NCBI RefSeq assembly: GCF_001039355.2
Contig: NW_019774870.1
Location: 128,426-192,425, forward strand
DNA: 64,000 bases
Reading direction: 5' to 3'
DNA from: Lingula anatina
Taxonomy: Eukaryota; Brachiopoda; Lingulata; Lingulida; Lingulidae
Shown here: piece after piece, positions 12,001 through 23,930 of the stretch
How the letters are laid out: each line of letters begins with the position of its first letter
How positions within the stretch are numbered: position 1 is the stretch's first letter
Translations under genes and position numbers: made by a program
Notes under the pieces: model-generated
Databases searched by the model: none
The model's input: only the letters and a program-made list of their open reading frames with translations
Told to the model about the DNA's origin: nothing

Positions 12001-13457
12001 AGATCTTAAATAATGTTTGAGACAGCTCTGAATGATATAGCCTCTTTAAGAGGCTTAGAAACTGATTTCTTATTATTTCCAAAAATGATTTTCAAAAAGT
12101 CTATTCATATTGTCATTTTTGCTGACTGACCTGGATGGCCTTCGCCAACGGATTCGGATGTAAATAGGAAAGTCCCAGGAGTCCATTCTTCATCAATGAA
12201 TTTATAAAACACAAAATGTTGTGAAAAATAGTTTGACATCACAATTCATTCATTATAAAAGGCCAACAGCGATAGCTTTATAAGCAAGTTGCCTAAATAA
12301 AATCAGAATTTGCAACAATGCTGTTGATGCCGCATGGTTTAAGCAGACATGCAGAAACACATACACACATTGTGAGAGAGAATATCTTAGAAATCTTGGG
12401 AACGATGAAAGTAGAATCATTTTCTGGGAGATGCTGACATTTTTTCTTGTGGTGCCTTTAGAATATTACATTTTACACTAATTCCTGAAAATGTAAGCAA
12501 GGAGTGTTTTTTTTTTCTGTAATAATATATTGTAAACAGAACATATGACTAAGACAATTTCAAATTTAAGTATGCTCTAAACAGGACATATGACTAAGAA
12601 TCTTTCAAATACAATTATGCAACACCAGCAATATGGCTATTTCAAGTTTNNNNNNNNNNNNNNNNNNNNNNNNNNNNNNNNNNNNNNNNNNNNNNNNNNN
12701 NNNNNNNNNNNNNNNNNNNNNNNNNNNNNNNNNNNNNNNNNNNNNNNNNNNNNNNNNNNNNNNNNNNNNNNNNNNNNNNNNNNNNNNNNNNNNNNNNNNN
12801 NNNNNNNNNNNNNNNNNNNNNNNNNNNNNNNNNNNNNNNNNNNNNNNNNNNNNNNNNNNNNNNNNNNNNNNNNNNNNNNNNNNNNNNNNNNNNNNNNNNN
12901 NNNNNNNNNNNNNNNNNNNNNNNNNNNNNNNNNNNNNNNNNNNNNNNNNNNNNNNNNNNNNNNNNNNNNNNNNNNNNTTTTTTTTTTTTTTTTTTTTTTT
13001 TGTAGCCAATGTCAAACTCGTTCGCTGTTGAAGTATATTACCCTTAAATAGTAAAACTCCCTGAATCATTTGAAGTTGTTTTAGAAGTAAAAACGATCTT
13101 TTTTATTATATAATCCAAACTGAGTCTCATTTCATGACAGGGACATAATCAAGAAACGACATAATGCAACATGAAAGCGACGAGCACTTCAGAAGTAGCC
13201 TGCATTTACAATAAGCACGGCAAGCCATCATACATACTATATTGTATACAAAGCCGTTCACGTGCTCATCAATTAAAAGCGCGTAGCAGTCGGGTATTAC
13301 CTGGGTGTCCCTCTCCAACAGATTCTGACGTGAACAGGAATGATCCGATATCGTCTTGGCTGCATTCTTCAGCGTAATGGTGGTTCAGCTCAAGGTAATG
13401 CGGATTCTCTTTTCCATTACTTGGTCCATTCATCGTACCATTTATTACCTGTGACAT
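6035..13457 (-). CDS. MAT2A: S-adenosylmethionine synthase (methionine adenosyltransferase), 9 exons
   Basis: Makes S-adenosylmethionine from methionine and ATP in the cytosol. Coding exons on the minus strand: 13301-13457, 9985-10062, 9418-9540, 8770-8882, 8290-8433, 7279-7497, 6762-6944, 6377-6510, 6035-6137. They sum to 1254 nt (417 aa plus stop) and every junction has GT/AG and a compatible phase. Internal exon lengths 78, 123, 113, 144, 219, 183 and 134 equal those I recall for vertebrate MAT1A/MAT2A. Visible family motifs are [14 protein letters not shown] (ATP/methionine site), [35 protein letters not shown] and [16 protein letters not shown]. The protein ends at PKPLQY. The N-terminal 39 residues before FLFTSE are long for the family. 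It is head-to-head with UBXN8. The symbol is by orthology; an invertebrate single-copy MAT predates the MAT1A/MAT2A split. Confidence 0.97.
12131..12239 (-). CDS. MAT2A: Alternative first coding exon of SAM synthase
   Basis: Lies in intron 1. It opens with ATG at 12239-12237 ([14 protein letters not shown]), runs through [17 protein letters not shown] and ends CATCCAG before GTCAG. It is 109 nt, giving the same exit phase as the upstream first exon, so joining to 9985-10062 gives an in-frame 401-residue enzyme. Over the 13 whole codons [13 protein letters not shown] the two exons differ at nine codons, all synonymous. That argues strongly that both encode functional protein. The two are mutually exclusive because each supplies the same active-site segment. 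No acceptor is needed if transcription starts just upstream. A promoter for it was not identified. Confidence 0.8.
12650..12977. other. Assembly gap (328 N)
   Basis: A run of N between the two alternative first exons of SAM synthase, flanked on the right by a T homopolymer. Promoter or untranslated-exon sequence for the downstream alternative exon could be hidden here. Confidence 0.99.
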
Positions 13458-13510
13458 TCTACTAGCTTAGAGATGTGTTGGAAAAGAGGTCGATTGTGCT
13501 TGCCATCGTG

Positions 13511-13536
13511 CTTATATAGATAAGTAAAGTCACGTG
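13511..13536 (-). promoter_or_regulatory. SAM synthase core promoter: TATA box and E-box
   Basis: On the minus strand CTATATAAG (TATATAAG at 13518-13511) lies about 55 bp upstream of the ATG at 13457, predicting a start site near 13485 and a short 5' UTR. A perfect CACGTG E-box (13531-13536) lies just upstream, a site class bound by bHLH-zip factors such as Myc/Max and USF. The interval to UBXN8 is short, so elements may be shared. Confidence 0.6.
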
Positions 13537-13663
13537 GAAGTTATGGATGCGTTGATTGGGTCATTTATGGACTCGGCCTTAAGGGGTGACTTCAAGAAAA
13601 AAAGAATGTAAACAAATGCATCTTTACTCTTTTCAAAAACAAAAGACTCTTATTCTATGACCA

Positions 13664-13887
13664 CTTGAATATAAGTAAAAGACAAGTATAAGAAAAATAA
13701 CCATGTTTTGGCAGAAAATGCATTTAATGTCACATTCAATTTGGGGAAATTCCAACCTAAATTGCCTAAGCTAAGAACTTCGCGGACATGTTTACAAGTT
13801 ACTTCGGTAATACATTGCGATGGCTGGAAAGGACTGGTTTCTTCTAGCAGCTGTTTTGGGACTGTCGGCCATTGTTTATACCCTTGA
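13664..13887. repeat. First copy of a 224-bp near-identical duplication
   Basis: This segment is repeated almost exactly at 13890-14113, with a single N at 13888 between them. It carries a first copy of the UBXN8 start (ATG at 13820) that runs into the N before any splice donor. The mismatches look like allelic differences, so an unmerged assembly overlap is the likely cause. Confidence 0.9.
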
Positions 13888-13889
13888 NG

Positions 13890-14113
13890 CTTGAATATAT
13901 GTAAAAGACAAATATAAGAAAAATAACCATGTTTTGGCAGATAATGCATTTAATGTAACATTCATTTTGGGGAAATTCCAACCTAAATTGCCTAAGCTAA
14001 GAACTTCGCGGACATGTTTACAAGTCACTTCGGTAATACATAGCGATGGCTGGAAAGGACTGGTTTCTTCTAGCAGCGGTTTTGGGACTGTCGGCCATTG
14101 TTTATACCTTTGA
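13890..14113. repeat. Second copy of the 224-bp duplication
   Basis: The near-identical partner of 13664-13887. This copy continues into a proper splice donor after UBXN8 exon 1, so it was used for the gene model. Confidence 0.9.
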
Positions 14114-17100
14114 TTATGGTAATATGAAGGGTGTGATTCGATAGCGTTCGATGTATGTTTTACACTGTTTTATATACGTAACCCTTTGTTGAGATTTTCA
14201 AACATTACATTGTGCAGCTTTTGCCCCCCCCCCCTCCTTATGTGTTGTATTGTAATCCATGTGATGTAGGCCTAGTAAGGCCAAGTGCAGGTTGTTGCAA
14301 GTCCCTTTATATTACGCAGTGACCTGGTATCCTGAAAATCCGTAAACTCCTTACCAGGTCATTTTTAAATTTTTATCAATGACTACACTGTTGAATACAG
14401 TTCCAAGCCATGGGTATGGGATGGGCACAAGTAGGGAAACTATCAGTACTTGAGTATGACTGAAATTTTATTCTGGGGAATCCAGTTTAGACTGTCCACA
14501 CCCAGACAGGCCTATATGTACTTAATGTTTACCTGCTTAAAATTTATTTAGAGAAAGAGGGAGTTAGTGGCATCCTGAAATATATATATTGGTGAACATA
14601 TTGTAATGATACATACATGCGGGCCGATACATGCACATCATTTCATTAAAATTGCCCTCTACCATAGAACCAGGTCCACAGATTGACTTTTCACTAGATA
14701 TTCACAGATACTGTATGTCTCTGGCTAAAGAATGGCACATTTCTCCACAGTGTTGAAGAAAGTGCATATAATTAATGTGCAGCTCCAGTAAAGGGTAAAT
14801 CTTTGAGATAACGAAATATGTGTGGTACATACCAGGCTTCCGATATAATCAGGCTGCATTATATAAATTGTTAATAATAGTGATGACACAAGTTATATAA
14901 TGAATGTCCACCAGGTAACTATAGGTGACTGATAAACGTTGTATAATTATGTAATAATTGTTACTGTATGTTTATGGTCCGTGGCTGTAGCTATCAACAC
15001 CTTTGTCCTGCACATGCCTGTGGAGGTCTCTTTTGTAATCTTGAATATTGCTGAAGACAATGAACCTCCTTTTTGAACTTCTATACCCCAGCCAATGTTG
15101 ACTGTGTACTGAAACTTCTTGACAGTGTATATATGAAGATGCCCTTTGCATATATAATATTTGTAGGATTAAAAAATCATTTATTACAATTTGATGCCAA
15201 AAATTACTGTGTACTGTAAATATGACTCACTCAGTATATTGGAACATAGTTCTTATAGAGTTGATTAAAAACAGAAATGATTGGAAATTGCATGATATAA
15301 TTTTATTATTTATTTCAGATCCTTATCAGCTCTTGAGTTTACTGGTACTGAATGGCCTTCGTTTCCTGATCATATCTGTGGCTTTGAGTGGTGTCCTGTA
15401 CATTTGTTGGAAGTATCTCAAGGGATTTTTAGAATCTAAAACAAAAGGTTTGACCAGGTTTTAGCCCCTTTCCTTCAAGGCAGAAGAACAAGTCTTTATT
15501 TTTTATATCAAAATGAAGTAATATTTGTTGTTAATTTTGGTTTAAATGGTGAACATTTAAAGCATCAATAACTTTTTAAAAGGTTCACTATGCCAAAGGT
15601 CTGCTATGGCCAAGGTTCACTCTGCCTAAGGATTGCTATACTGAATGTCTGATATGAAGAAGGTTTGCTATTCCGAAACACACATACAGATAGAGCGTAA
15701 AGACTTTGAAGAAAATACACTTAATTTTTAATGTAAAATTATAATAACGTATTGGTAAATTACAATAAGTAAAATATACAAGTAAAATTTGTGTGCACCT
15801 TGATATGCACTTTTAATGAAATATTGAAATCCGCCTGAAATTATGTGTCAGTTTATTGCATAATATGTTAAGCCTAGGTCCCAACCGAACGTACAGGCTG
15901 CTACATGTGGTCTATGGCAAAAAATATGGGGAAAACGTGGGAGTTTATGCGTGAGGAGCACATCCATCGTGCGACTTTTGGAGGATGCAAACGGCACGTA
16001 GAAACTTTTCACCTATTACTTGATTTCTTCCCTGCGATCTAGCTATGTCCTAGCTGGACGCAAGCAACCTAAAAACCGTGTGTCCAAAACGTAGTTGGGA
16101 CCTAGGCTTGGGCCTAGACTATTGACTGGAATACTGGTTGTAAATCCTGCAGTTGGTAAAGCTCAGCTATGGCAGTTTTATTTGTAGGAATAACGAACCC
16201 TACTCCTAAGGAAACATTCCAAATATCAAACCCTGTCATTTTGGCATAGCAGATCTTCATCATAGCAAGAAGTTTACAAGTTTACAACTGCTTTTAGTTC
16301 AATTAACTGGATTTTTTGGAATAGCAAACCTTCGTTACATTAAGCTGTCCCCTTGAATGAATTAGAAAGGATTGTAGTGAGGGTGAGTTATTAACTACAC
16401 TGTGAAAATGGAGACAGTCTGATTGAGAAAGTCAAGCTTGAGAACTACTCACAGTTTCAATGTTTTTAATGTATATAATAATAATTATTATTTTTATTAT
16501 TATTTGTTTTATTATATTTGTTTTTTCTGTAACAGTTGTAGACATACTGCCCACTGAAGAACAGAAATACAAAGAGAAAGAAAAGGAAATAAGACAGAAA
16601 ATTCAGGAAGATTATGCAGAAAAAGTAATGTGATATGACACATTTTAAGTAGAATTTGGCTACTTTAGGGCAGACAAAATTGAAGGTTGGTTAATGAGGG
16701 GCAACTCTTTGTATGTAATCTTTGTTTTTAAACAATGTTGTTTATTAATAATAAGCTTAGAAGCTAAATTTCAGGGTTGGGCTGCTTTTTTTTTTGGCCT
16801 ATCAGTCTTATTTTGGGAGAGTAAATTGTCAACAGTAATGATATTTCTTGGGAGCAATTGCAAATTCATCTACAATTAGAGTCAGATGATTTTGTTTACC
16901 AATTTATCAATTTTGTCTGGTCTTTTCATTACTTAATCTTGTATGTATTTTGTGTCAGGATTTTTATGCCAAATCAAATATTCTGCAAGTAAAAAACAGG
17001 TGTTTAAATCGCCATGTCTTCCTGTCCAAAGATATATCAACATCACACTTTTAAGTTCTAAATTGGGAAAGATTTACAGCATTACAGTGTATTATGGGAC

Positions 17101-20100
17101 TTTTTTTTAAGAAAATCAATATAGTATACCTTTAAAATGCATTTGGATCACACATATATGATGAAGGTTTACTTTAGTATTGAATCTGCAAACAGATGAG
17201 AGGAATTAGCAGATTTGGAAGGGATCTGCTCTCCACCTCCCTTTTCACAAACTGTTCATCCCAACCTTGAAAAAAATATAAAATAATACAGCTTACTTTG
17301 AAACCTATGTCTCACTCACTTAAAGTTTCATTTATGTCGTGGACAGAATAAATAAAAAACTTTTTCCTCATTTCATAATGTACTGGTTTTTCCAGTGATT
17401 TATACTAATTGGCTATTGTATCAGACCAGAATAAAGAAAAAAAGCTTCTGTAAGGCTTCCAGAATATATACTGAAATTGTCAGTGACTGGTACCGTATGT
17501 ACTACAGTGTATTTGATTACTAAAACTTGTCCATATATTGTGAGAGATTGTTGTGGAAGCAGCTATAATTTGAGTCAACTGACTATGCCATGTGCAATGA
17601 CATGAAAGCACAACAATTGATCTGATTGTACCGGTATCTAGAACTTAAACTTGATATTAGATATTTGAAGTATAAAATTACGTATATGTGTCAGTTACGC
17701 TGCAATGTTTTGGGTCATGATACACCGGTTTAGACTTCATTTAAACACCCCAGCTGCATGAAGCCAGATACAAGTGAACTTTTATCTTATCTCACAGAAG
17801 CTGCAGCTGTTATTTATGAACTGGAAGTTTAGTTTCTTCTTCGTGATTGATATATGTAACTCGGACATTTAGAAAATTAAAGCATTCAACTTGCAACAGT
17901 TAAAGGGATAATAACTCTTCGTTTTGGCCAAAAAATGAATTTTCCAGGAGTAAACAACAATTTTCACATACTTACCAATGGTCAATGAATCTATTTGTAC
18001 ATTCAAAGTTAGTCCCTGGTTTTTTTCTAAAAAGTTTGGTTTTTTGTTAAAATCTCTTAAGAGATTATAACAGAGTATAGCCATCAATGGAGGTCACGTG
18101 GTCTGAAGACAAGCTCAGATATCAGAATAACAGCTATAACTGCCTTTTTTGTGGTAAAACAGAATATATTATATTTCTATGAGTTGTTTACAATGTTTTT
18201 ATTGTGAAATATAGATCTCATACAAAGAGTTATTATCCCTTTAATATAAGAAATTGATGATTTACACTTGGTCACCCTATGTGCAGAAACAAGTTAGGTA
18301 GTGAAAAAAGCACCAAAGAAGAGACTATGTGCTCTAAAAGTGATTTGATTTATTAATTAATTTTAATATTAAGAAACATATTTCATGTAAAATGCATGTC
18401 ACTGTCCTATCCTTGGCATGTATCATGAGTTCCGGTCTCCAGAAGACACTGCACTTGAGGTACTTGACCAACAAGACTGCGTGGAAACATTGACAGTTCC
18501 AGGGGAGTTGGGAGGTACACAGGGGTTAGAAATATGATCCAGAGGAGCTCGGAATGTCTTTGTGTCTTGATGTGCTTTTGATTAAGGATATGATCATCCT
18601 AATTTTAGGCTTTAGTAGTGTCAGATTGTTTTGTAGTTTACTTACAATTTTCCAACTATTAATTATTGGGAAAATGTATTGTAGAAATTTAGAAATGCCA
18701 AGGATCCTTTACTTGAACAACTTGTATGAACAACTTTGATATATATTGGGTTGTAAGCTAAAATATTATACACTGTATTACAGAAAACTGCTGGAGTATG
18801 GAACTGTTTTTTTATGACATACGCTGTTTGTCATGTAGTTGATGTATGTATTTTTTCACCTCTGTATAGCAATATAAAGGCCCATGTAGCTTTGATATAG
18901 TTCATGCAGGTAACCTATGTCCTGATGGTCTACTGTATATACAGTGACAGAATTTACTTGAATGTAGGGAAAATGTGTTTAAGGAAGTTTATTATTCCCT
19001 GTGGGTTTGTACCATGTACCATATTGTTTCTGTTGTTAATTATGAAAAGAAGGATCATGTACTTGTAGCAGATATCATTATTGTTATTATTATTATTATT
19101 AAGTAATAGAAATAGAATATGATAAAAGAAATAAATGCAAAGCCCAAAATAATGGTAGTATTATCTCTTTTGGAGCCAAAAAAAGTTTTGCCTTTGGAGG
19201 TGAACCTCTTTTAAGGTTTTTCAGTCCAAAAGGGATTATGCAACCCTTTTATTTACTTATAATGTAATAAAGAAAACTTAATGGTTTTGAAAGAAATGAT
19301 GTTATAAGTTTTGTTGTGTTTCAGGCATCTGAGTATAGAAAAAATGTATTACAACCCAAAGAAGAAGCTAAACGCCAAAAGCTAGAGGAACAATACTATA
19401 GATTTGCAGGTCCAGCTTGGAAGGGAAAGGGAACACCACTTGGAGTAAGTTCAAAAATGCATGAAGTTTTATTCATGAAAATTTGGCTTACACTTTTGTC
19501 AAAAGATGGAACCCGGCTTCTGTTAGAGCAGTGGCAGGATTATTAATAATTAATGCCTCAATAGAAGTAGTACATCTCAAATTCTCTCTATTAAATTCTC
19601 AAGTGATCAACATTAACTGTACCATTATTCTTTTTTTTTTCATCCTCAACTTGGTGCTAATTAAGGTGTCCCCCAAAATAAATAAAATAATTGCTTATGA
19701 TGGTATCTTATAGTTACTTGTAAACATGTTTTAGTCTGCACAATATGATGTATCATTTACTCAGGATATTATTGAAGTAATCTGATCTAATTCATGCATA
19801 ACCATATTTAGATTGAGACAGCTGAAGAATTTGCCTTCTAAACATTTATCTTTAATTTTCTCAGATAGATTTTGCTTACTTTAAGGGAAGAGTGTTCTGC
19901 CTCTCTTTGCTTGGTCATATTAAAATCCCTAACCACATGACTAAATATATTGACAAAGCTCATATTCAAACGGTTTAAATTTGCAGAAATTTCTTAGACA
20001 GCTAGAAATTGTCAGCTGACTTCTATGCTCTTATTGACCCAATATTGACATCACATTTGACACACTTACAAGATATGTATAGACTTTCCAGTGCAGGTGT

Positions 20101-23100
20101 CTTATCTTATTAGATAATAGAGAAAATGCCCTCGAATTTTATTCTGGTCCAGAGTGGCTGTAATTTTCCGTCACCACCTGTTTTAACAGTGATGTCTTTG
20201 AGCATGGCAGTGTTCAATGTTCCTGTGGATGGGTGGATAGAAATAACGTGTTACTTGGGGCCCTAGCAGAAGAGAGCAAATAGTTTGATATTTTATATAG
20301 AATTGGGTCAGTTTAGAAATTATGAAATTATGTATGAGATTACATAGATTATTTTATGGATAATAAATAGTCACAAAAAATCTATTTTAATGAAAATCCT
20401 TGTACACATTTTCTTACACCAACTCTTTCCACACACGTGCATTGTTTATACTTTGTCTTGAGACTGTTGAAGATAAGAATTTTTCATGAAAAGTAAAAAT
20501 TCTCAACTATTTAATTTTAGAAATTTTCAACTATTTAATTTTATTTAAATGTATAAATAGTATGGAGAAGAAGATAATGGTGCAAGCAAACACAAAGCCA
20601 ATGGCAAAACTGGGAAAGATGCAGCAAAAGCCAGGAAATTGCCTGAACACCACAATCAATCAGTTATGCAAGAAAAGCCAAAGCAAAGGAAGGTAAAACT
20701 TAACCATAATGCACCTCTGGAGCCCCTACAGTAACTTTAAACCAGTTTACAAACTTAACATATATATACTAGTACTGCCTCTATGCATTTTCATCAGAAT
20801 AAAATCTATATATATTTCTTTTGATATGGACCATAGTGATTATAGAGCTGTGCTCATTTAGGCGTGTCCAGACACAAATTACATTGACAAACTGGTTAAT
20901 CTTTAAAATTTTTCCCCAGATAATCACTCTCCCAGAGGAACCCTCCCCAGGGACTCCTGACACTGTCTTCCTCTCCTTCAGGACACCCCTGGGGAAAATA
21001 CACAGGAGACGCTTTATGCAGTCAGATAAAATACAGGTAATGTTTTATTGACTGAATATGCCCTTGAGTTAAAACTTTTCTTATCATCCCCCTGATATTT
21101 CATTATTGTTCAAATTTTCAGGTGTCATCTCTGCTTCAATAAGTGTTGTATTAAGTTTGCATTTTATCTTTTATTTCATTTGTAAAGTTTTCACTCTTCT
21201 CATTTAAAGATTCAATTTGGTTTATAATGAGCAAAAAAATATCAAAAGAAAAATTTCACTCAGACTAGTTAATGTTAATGGCTATTGCCACCTCAGTTTT
21301 TGTGCAGATGTGTTCTCTGCTCAGGTACTTAGATTAATTGTTACTTTTCTTTTTAATTAAGTTAAATTAGCTTCTAGATAACAGACAATTTTAATTCTAA
21401 AGACATACTTCAAAATGAATCTACTGTACTGGCACATCTTCATGCATAATACATCAGCTTCATATACATTATTGATATATATTAACCCAGTACTGCAATG
21501 TCAGGGCTATATACATACATTTTATTAAGTAAACATGAGCTTGTATGTCATGAATGATGAGACTCGAAATCTTCCCTCAAATGTGATGAAACTTGACATA
21601 TGAAATACTATAACCAACATTTACATCATAAAAGGTTTTTGTTGAATTTATAAGTATGTTTGTCAAACTGTTGGTGCTAATGAGTACAGATGTTTTATGA
21701 GGTGTGTATGATGCAATACACATATGTACATATTTGTATCATACTCGTTGACATTAATTGTATGTGTGTATGTGGGGGGGGGGAGGCAGAGTGGAAAATA
21801 TATCACTTGTTTGTTTTTTTTATAATTTCATTATCTGATATTATATTCATATTTGCACTCTACTCTTTGACACAACATCAAACCAACCAAAAGACCAGTG
21901 AAAAAAAAATCACTGTGACAGCTATTGGTGATTATAATTTGACTCAGGTGCCTTGTGTTGGTTATTGAACAATGTTTTATGTGGTAGCGGGAGTAGCAAT
22001 AAATTTTCTGCCTATTGACCTCAAACAGTCTGTGGTGATAATAGTGTGTAGAACAACACTTAGAGGGGGGGGGGAGGAGGAGGTGCAACAGTGACTGTTG
22101 CAGTTTAAGGCATTTGCCTGCAACATTTCATTACTCGTGTTTAAAATTTTATGTAATTATTATGTGGCATTGTCACAGCATCTCCTGGGTTTGGTTGACA
22201 CTAGATGATAATGTGTCAGTGTCACATTAAATTGAGAGATGGTCCCAGTGGGAGGATTGATGTACATGTCTCCTATACATGTACCTGATGCATGTGAGCA
22301 TGAACTACAAGCAGCTGCAGGTAGCTCACACTGACAAATAGCAATTTTACACAAGCTTTACTTTACTTTACATGTACATGAACAATCAAGATGCATATAA
22401 AGTCAATTTTTTTGCCACAAAAACCGAACAAATGCCAGCATATAGTTTCAAGTAGTTTAACTAAAGAATTACAAAAGGCATTGTTTAATTTAACCCAAAA
22501 ATGATGTTAAAACGGATTTTTCTGCTAGCATTCTATGCTGTATGTCAATGGGGCAGAAAAGTACATGTAGGTCACAAAAGTAGGTTAACTTCCCGACCAA
22601 AGATTTAAAGAAAGGAGCAATCTAAAGCTCTTTTTTGGCTGATTGAGTGATCTATTAAGTTTATCCCTTGGCATGTAGAATTTGTTTGAGTCATATAAGA
22701 AACTAGTAGAAGTGGTTTACATGTGTTACTGGGAATCCACGCTCTACAGATGCTCGGTTCGTATGTACCTTTAATTTCCAGGTCCTTATTAGATTAAATG
22801 GTGTGTGTGTGTGTGTGTGCACATCTTATAACAATTTATTATGCCCACACTTGGGACAAAAGTCAGGGATCACATTATACTGCCCATGCATGTATCTTTG
22901 TGCCTTCTTGCGTCTTCTAGACCATTACATTCATGAAGTTGAAACTTTGGGCATTGATAGACTTATCATTAAAGATGTGCATGGGCACTTTGGAATTTTC
23001 GGGAGGCAGCGGGTTGGGCTGTCCCTGGGGAGTGGTTGATTCTTAATTCTTTTTTACATCGTGATTTTTGCTAACTTCTAAACCAATAGAGGGAGATAGT

Positions 23101-23930
23101 TCAAACTTTAGGAATTGATAGACATATCATCAGAGATGTGTATGGGCACTTCTGAATTTTAGTGAAACTGTGGGTTGGGCTATCCCTGGGGGTGGGGGTG
23201 GGGTGGGCGATTGATTCTTAATTTTTTTCACATTGTAATTTCTGCTTATTTCTCCTAGACCATTATAATGAGGAAATTCATTATTTGGGTATTGGCAGAC
23301 CTATCATCACAGATGCACATGAGCCCTTGGGGTTGGGCTGTCCCTGGGTGGTTGATTTTAATTTTCTATATTATAACTTCATTTATCTAGACCATATTCT
23401 TGACCATTAGAGTGAGGAAGTTTGAACTTTTTGGGATTGATAGACCTAACATCAGGGATGTGAATGGGCCAGTCGTAATTTGTGTATTCCTGGAGGTTGG
23501 GCTGTCCCTGTGGGTTAAGGGGTTGGATGATTCTCTTTTACATTAAAACATACTTTTTATGTTGTTATTATGAAGATTATTTGCAACAATTGTACATATA
23601 GGACCCAGGCATTGCATAAATATGAAGGGGTGAGCTACTCTTACTTAACAATGTGTGGAAGGAAGGGGGAAATTTGATGGCTACCCATTGACACCATCTA
23701 GTTGTAAATTTTGCACCCTCCTCTAATAAGAAAAATTTATCTTGCTATTAAAGGTATTATTAGACTACATCACCAAGCTTGGCTACCACCAGACTATATA
23801 TACAATATCTACTACTTACCCAAGAGTGACTCTTAGTGACCAAGCTGACTATACTCTGAAGGACCAAGGTCTCACAGTGGACATGATGCTGAACTTGGAG
23901 TTAAAGGATCCAGATATTCTACAAGATTGA
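14046..23930 (+). CDS. UBXN8: UBX domain-containing protein 8, 7 exons
   Basis: An ER-membrane UBX protein that in vertebrates tethers p97/VCP for ER-associated degradation. Exons: 14046-14118, 15319-15447, 16536-16624, 19325-19444, 20561-20692, 20920-21036, 23754-23930, totalling 837 nt (278 aa plus stop) with all phases compatible. Order of parts: a hydrophobic N-terminus (residues ~5-21, FLLAAVLGLSAIVY), a second hydrophobic stretch (~28-55), a charged coiled coil (~70-125, KEKEKEIRQKIQEDY), the family signature ASEYRKNVLQP...KLEEQYYRFAGPAWKG, a low-complexity linker, then LPEEPSPGTPDTVFLSFRTP opening a UBX beta-grasp domain to the end. The UBX loop reads TTYPRVTL, where p97-binding UBX domains carry F-P-R. 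Tyr replaces Phe here. The length is close to human UBXN8 (270 aa). Exon 1 is duplicated by an assembly artefact. Confidence 0.95.
15580..16332. mobile_element. Foldback-type element in UBXN8 intron 2
   Basis: The left arm is made of short iterated phrases (GGTTCACTATGCCAA, TCTGCTATGGCC, GGTTCACTCTGCC). A perfect 15-bp inverted pair AAGGTTTGCTATTCC lies at 15660-15674 and 16318-16332. Related phrases recur in inverted form on the right arm (TTGGCATAGCAGATC). The region has no coding capacity and encloses the MITE-like unit at 15870-16109. Confidence 0.5.
15870..16109. mobile_element. MITE with 16-bp perfect terminal inverted repeats
   Basis: The left end AAGCCTAGGTCCCAAC is the exact inverse complement of the right end GTTGGGACCTAGGCTT. 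It is 240 bp long with no ORF of note. No convincing target-site duplication is visible. It lies in UBXN8 intron 2, nested between the arms of the foldback-like repeat. Confidence 0.65.
22918..23545 (+). repeat. Four diverged tandem repeats, ~135-170 bp each
   Basis: In UBXN8 intron 6. Each copy has a GACCATTA or AACCAATAGAG start, a TTTGGGAATTGATAGACCTATCATC-like middle (for example ATTGATAGAC), ATGGGCAC, and GGTTGGGCTGTCCCTGGG, then a T-rich spacer. Copies begin near 22918, 23083, 23257 and 23398. They have diverged by substitution and small indels, so the amplification is not recent. Confidence 0.7.

Noticed and set aside
12590-13069. Long ORFs spanning the N gap
   Set aside because: They consist almost entirely of unknown residues translated from N and have no biological meaning.
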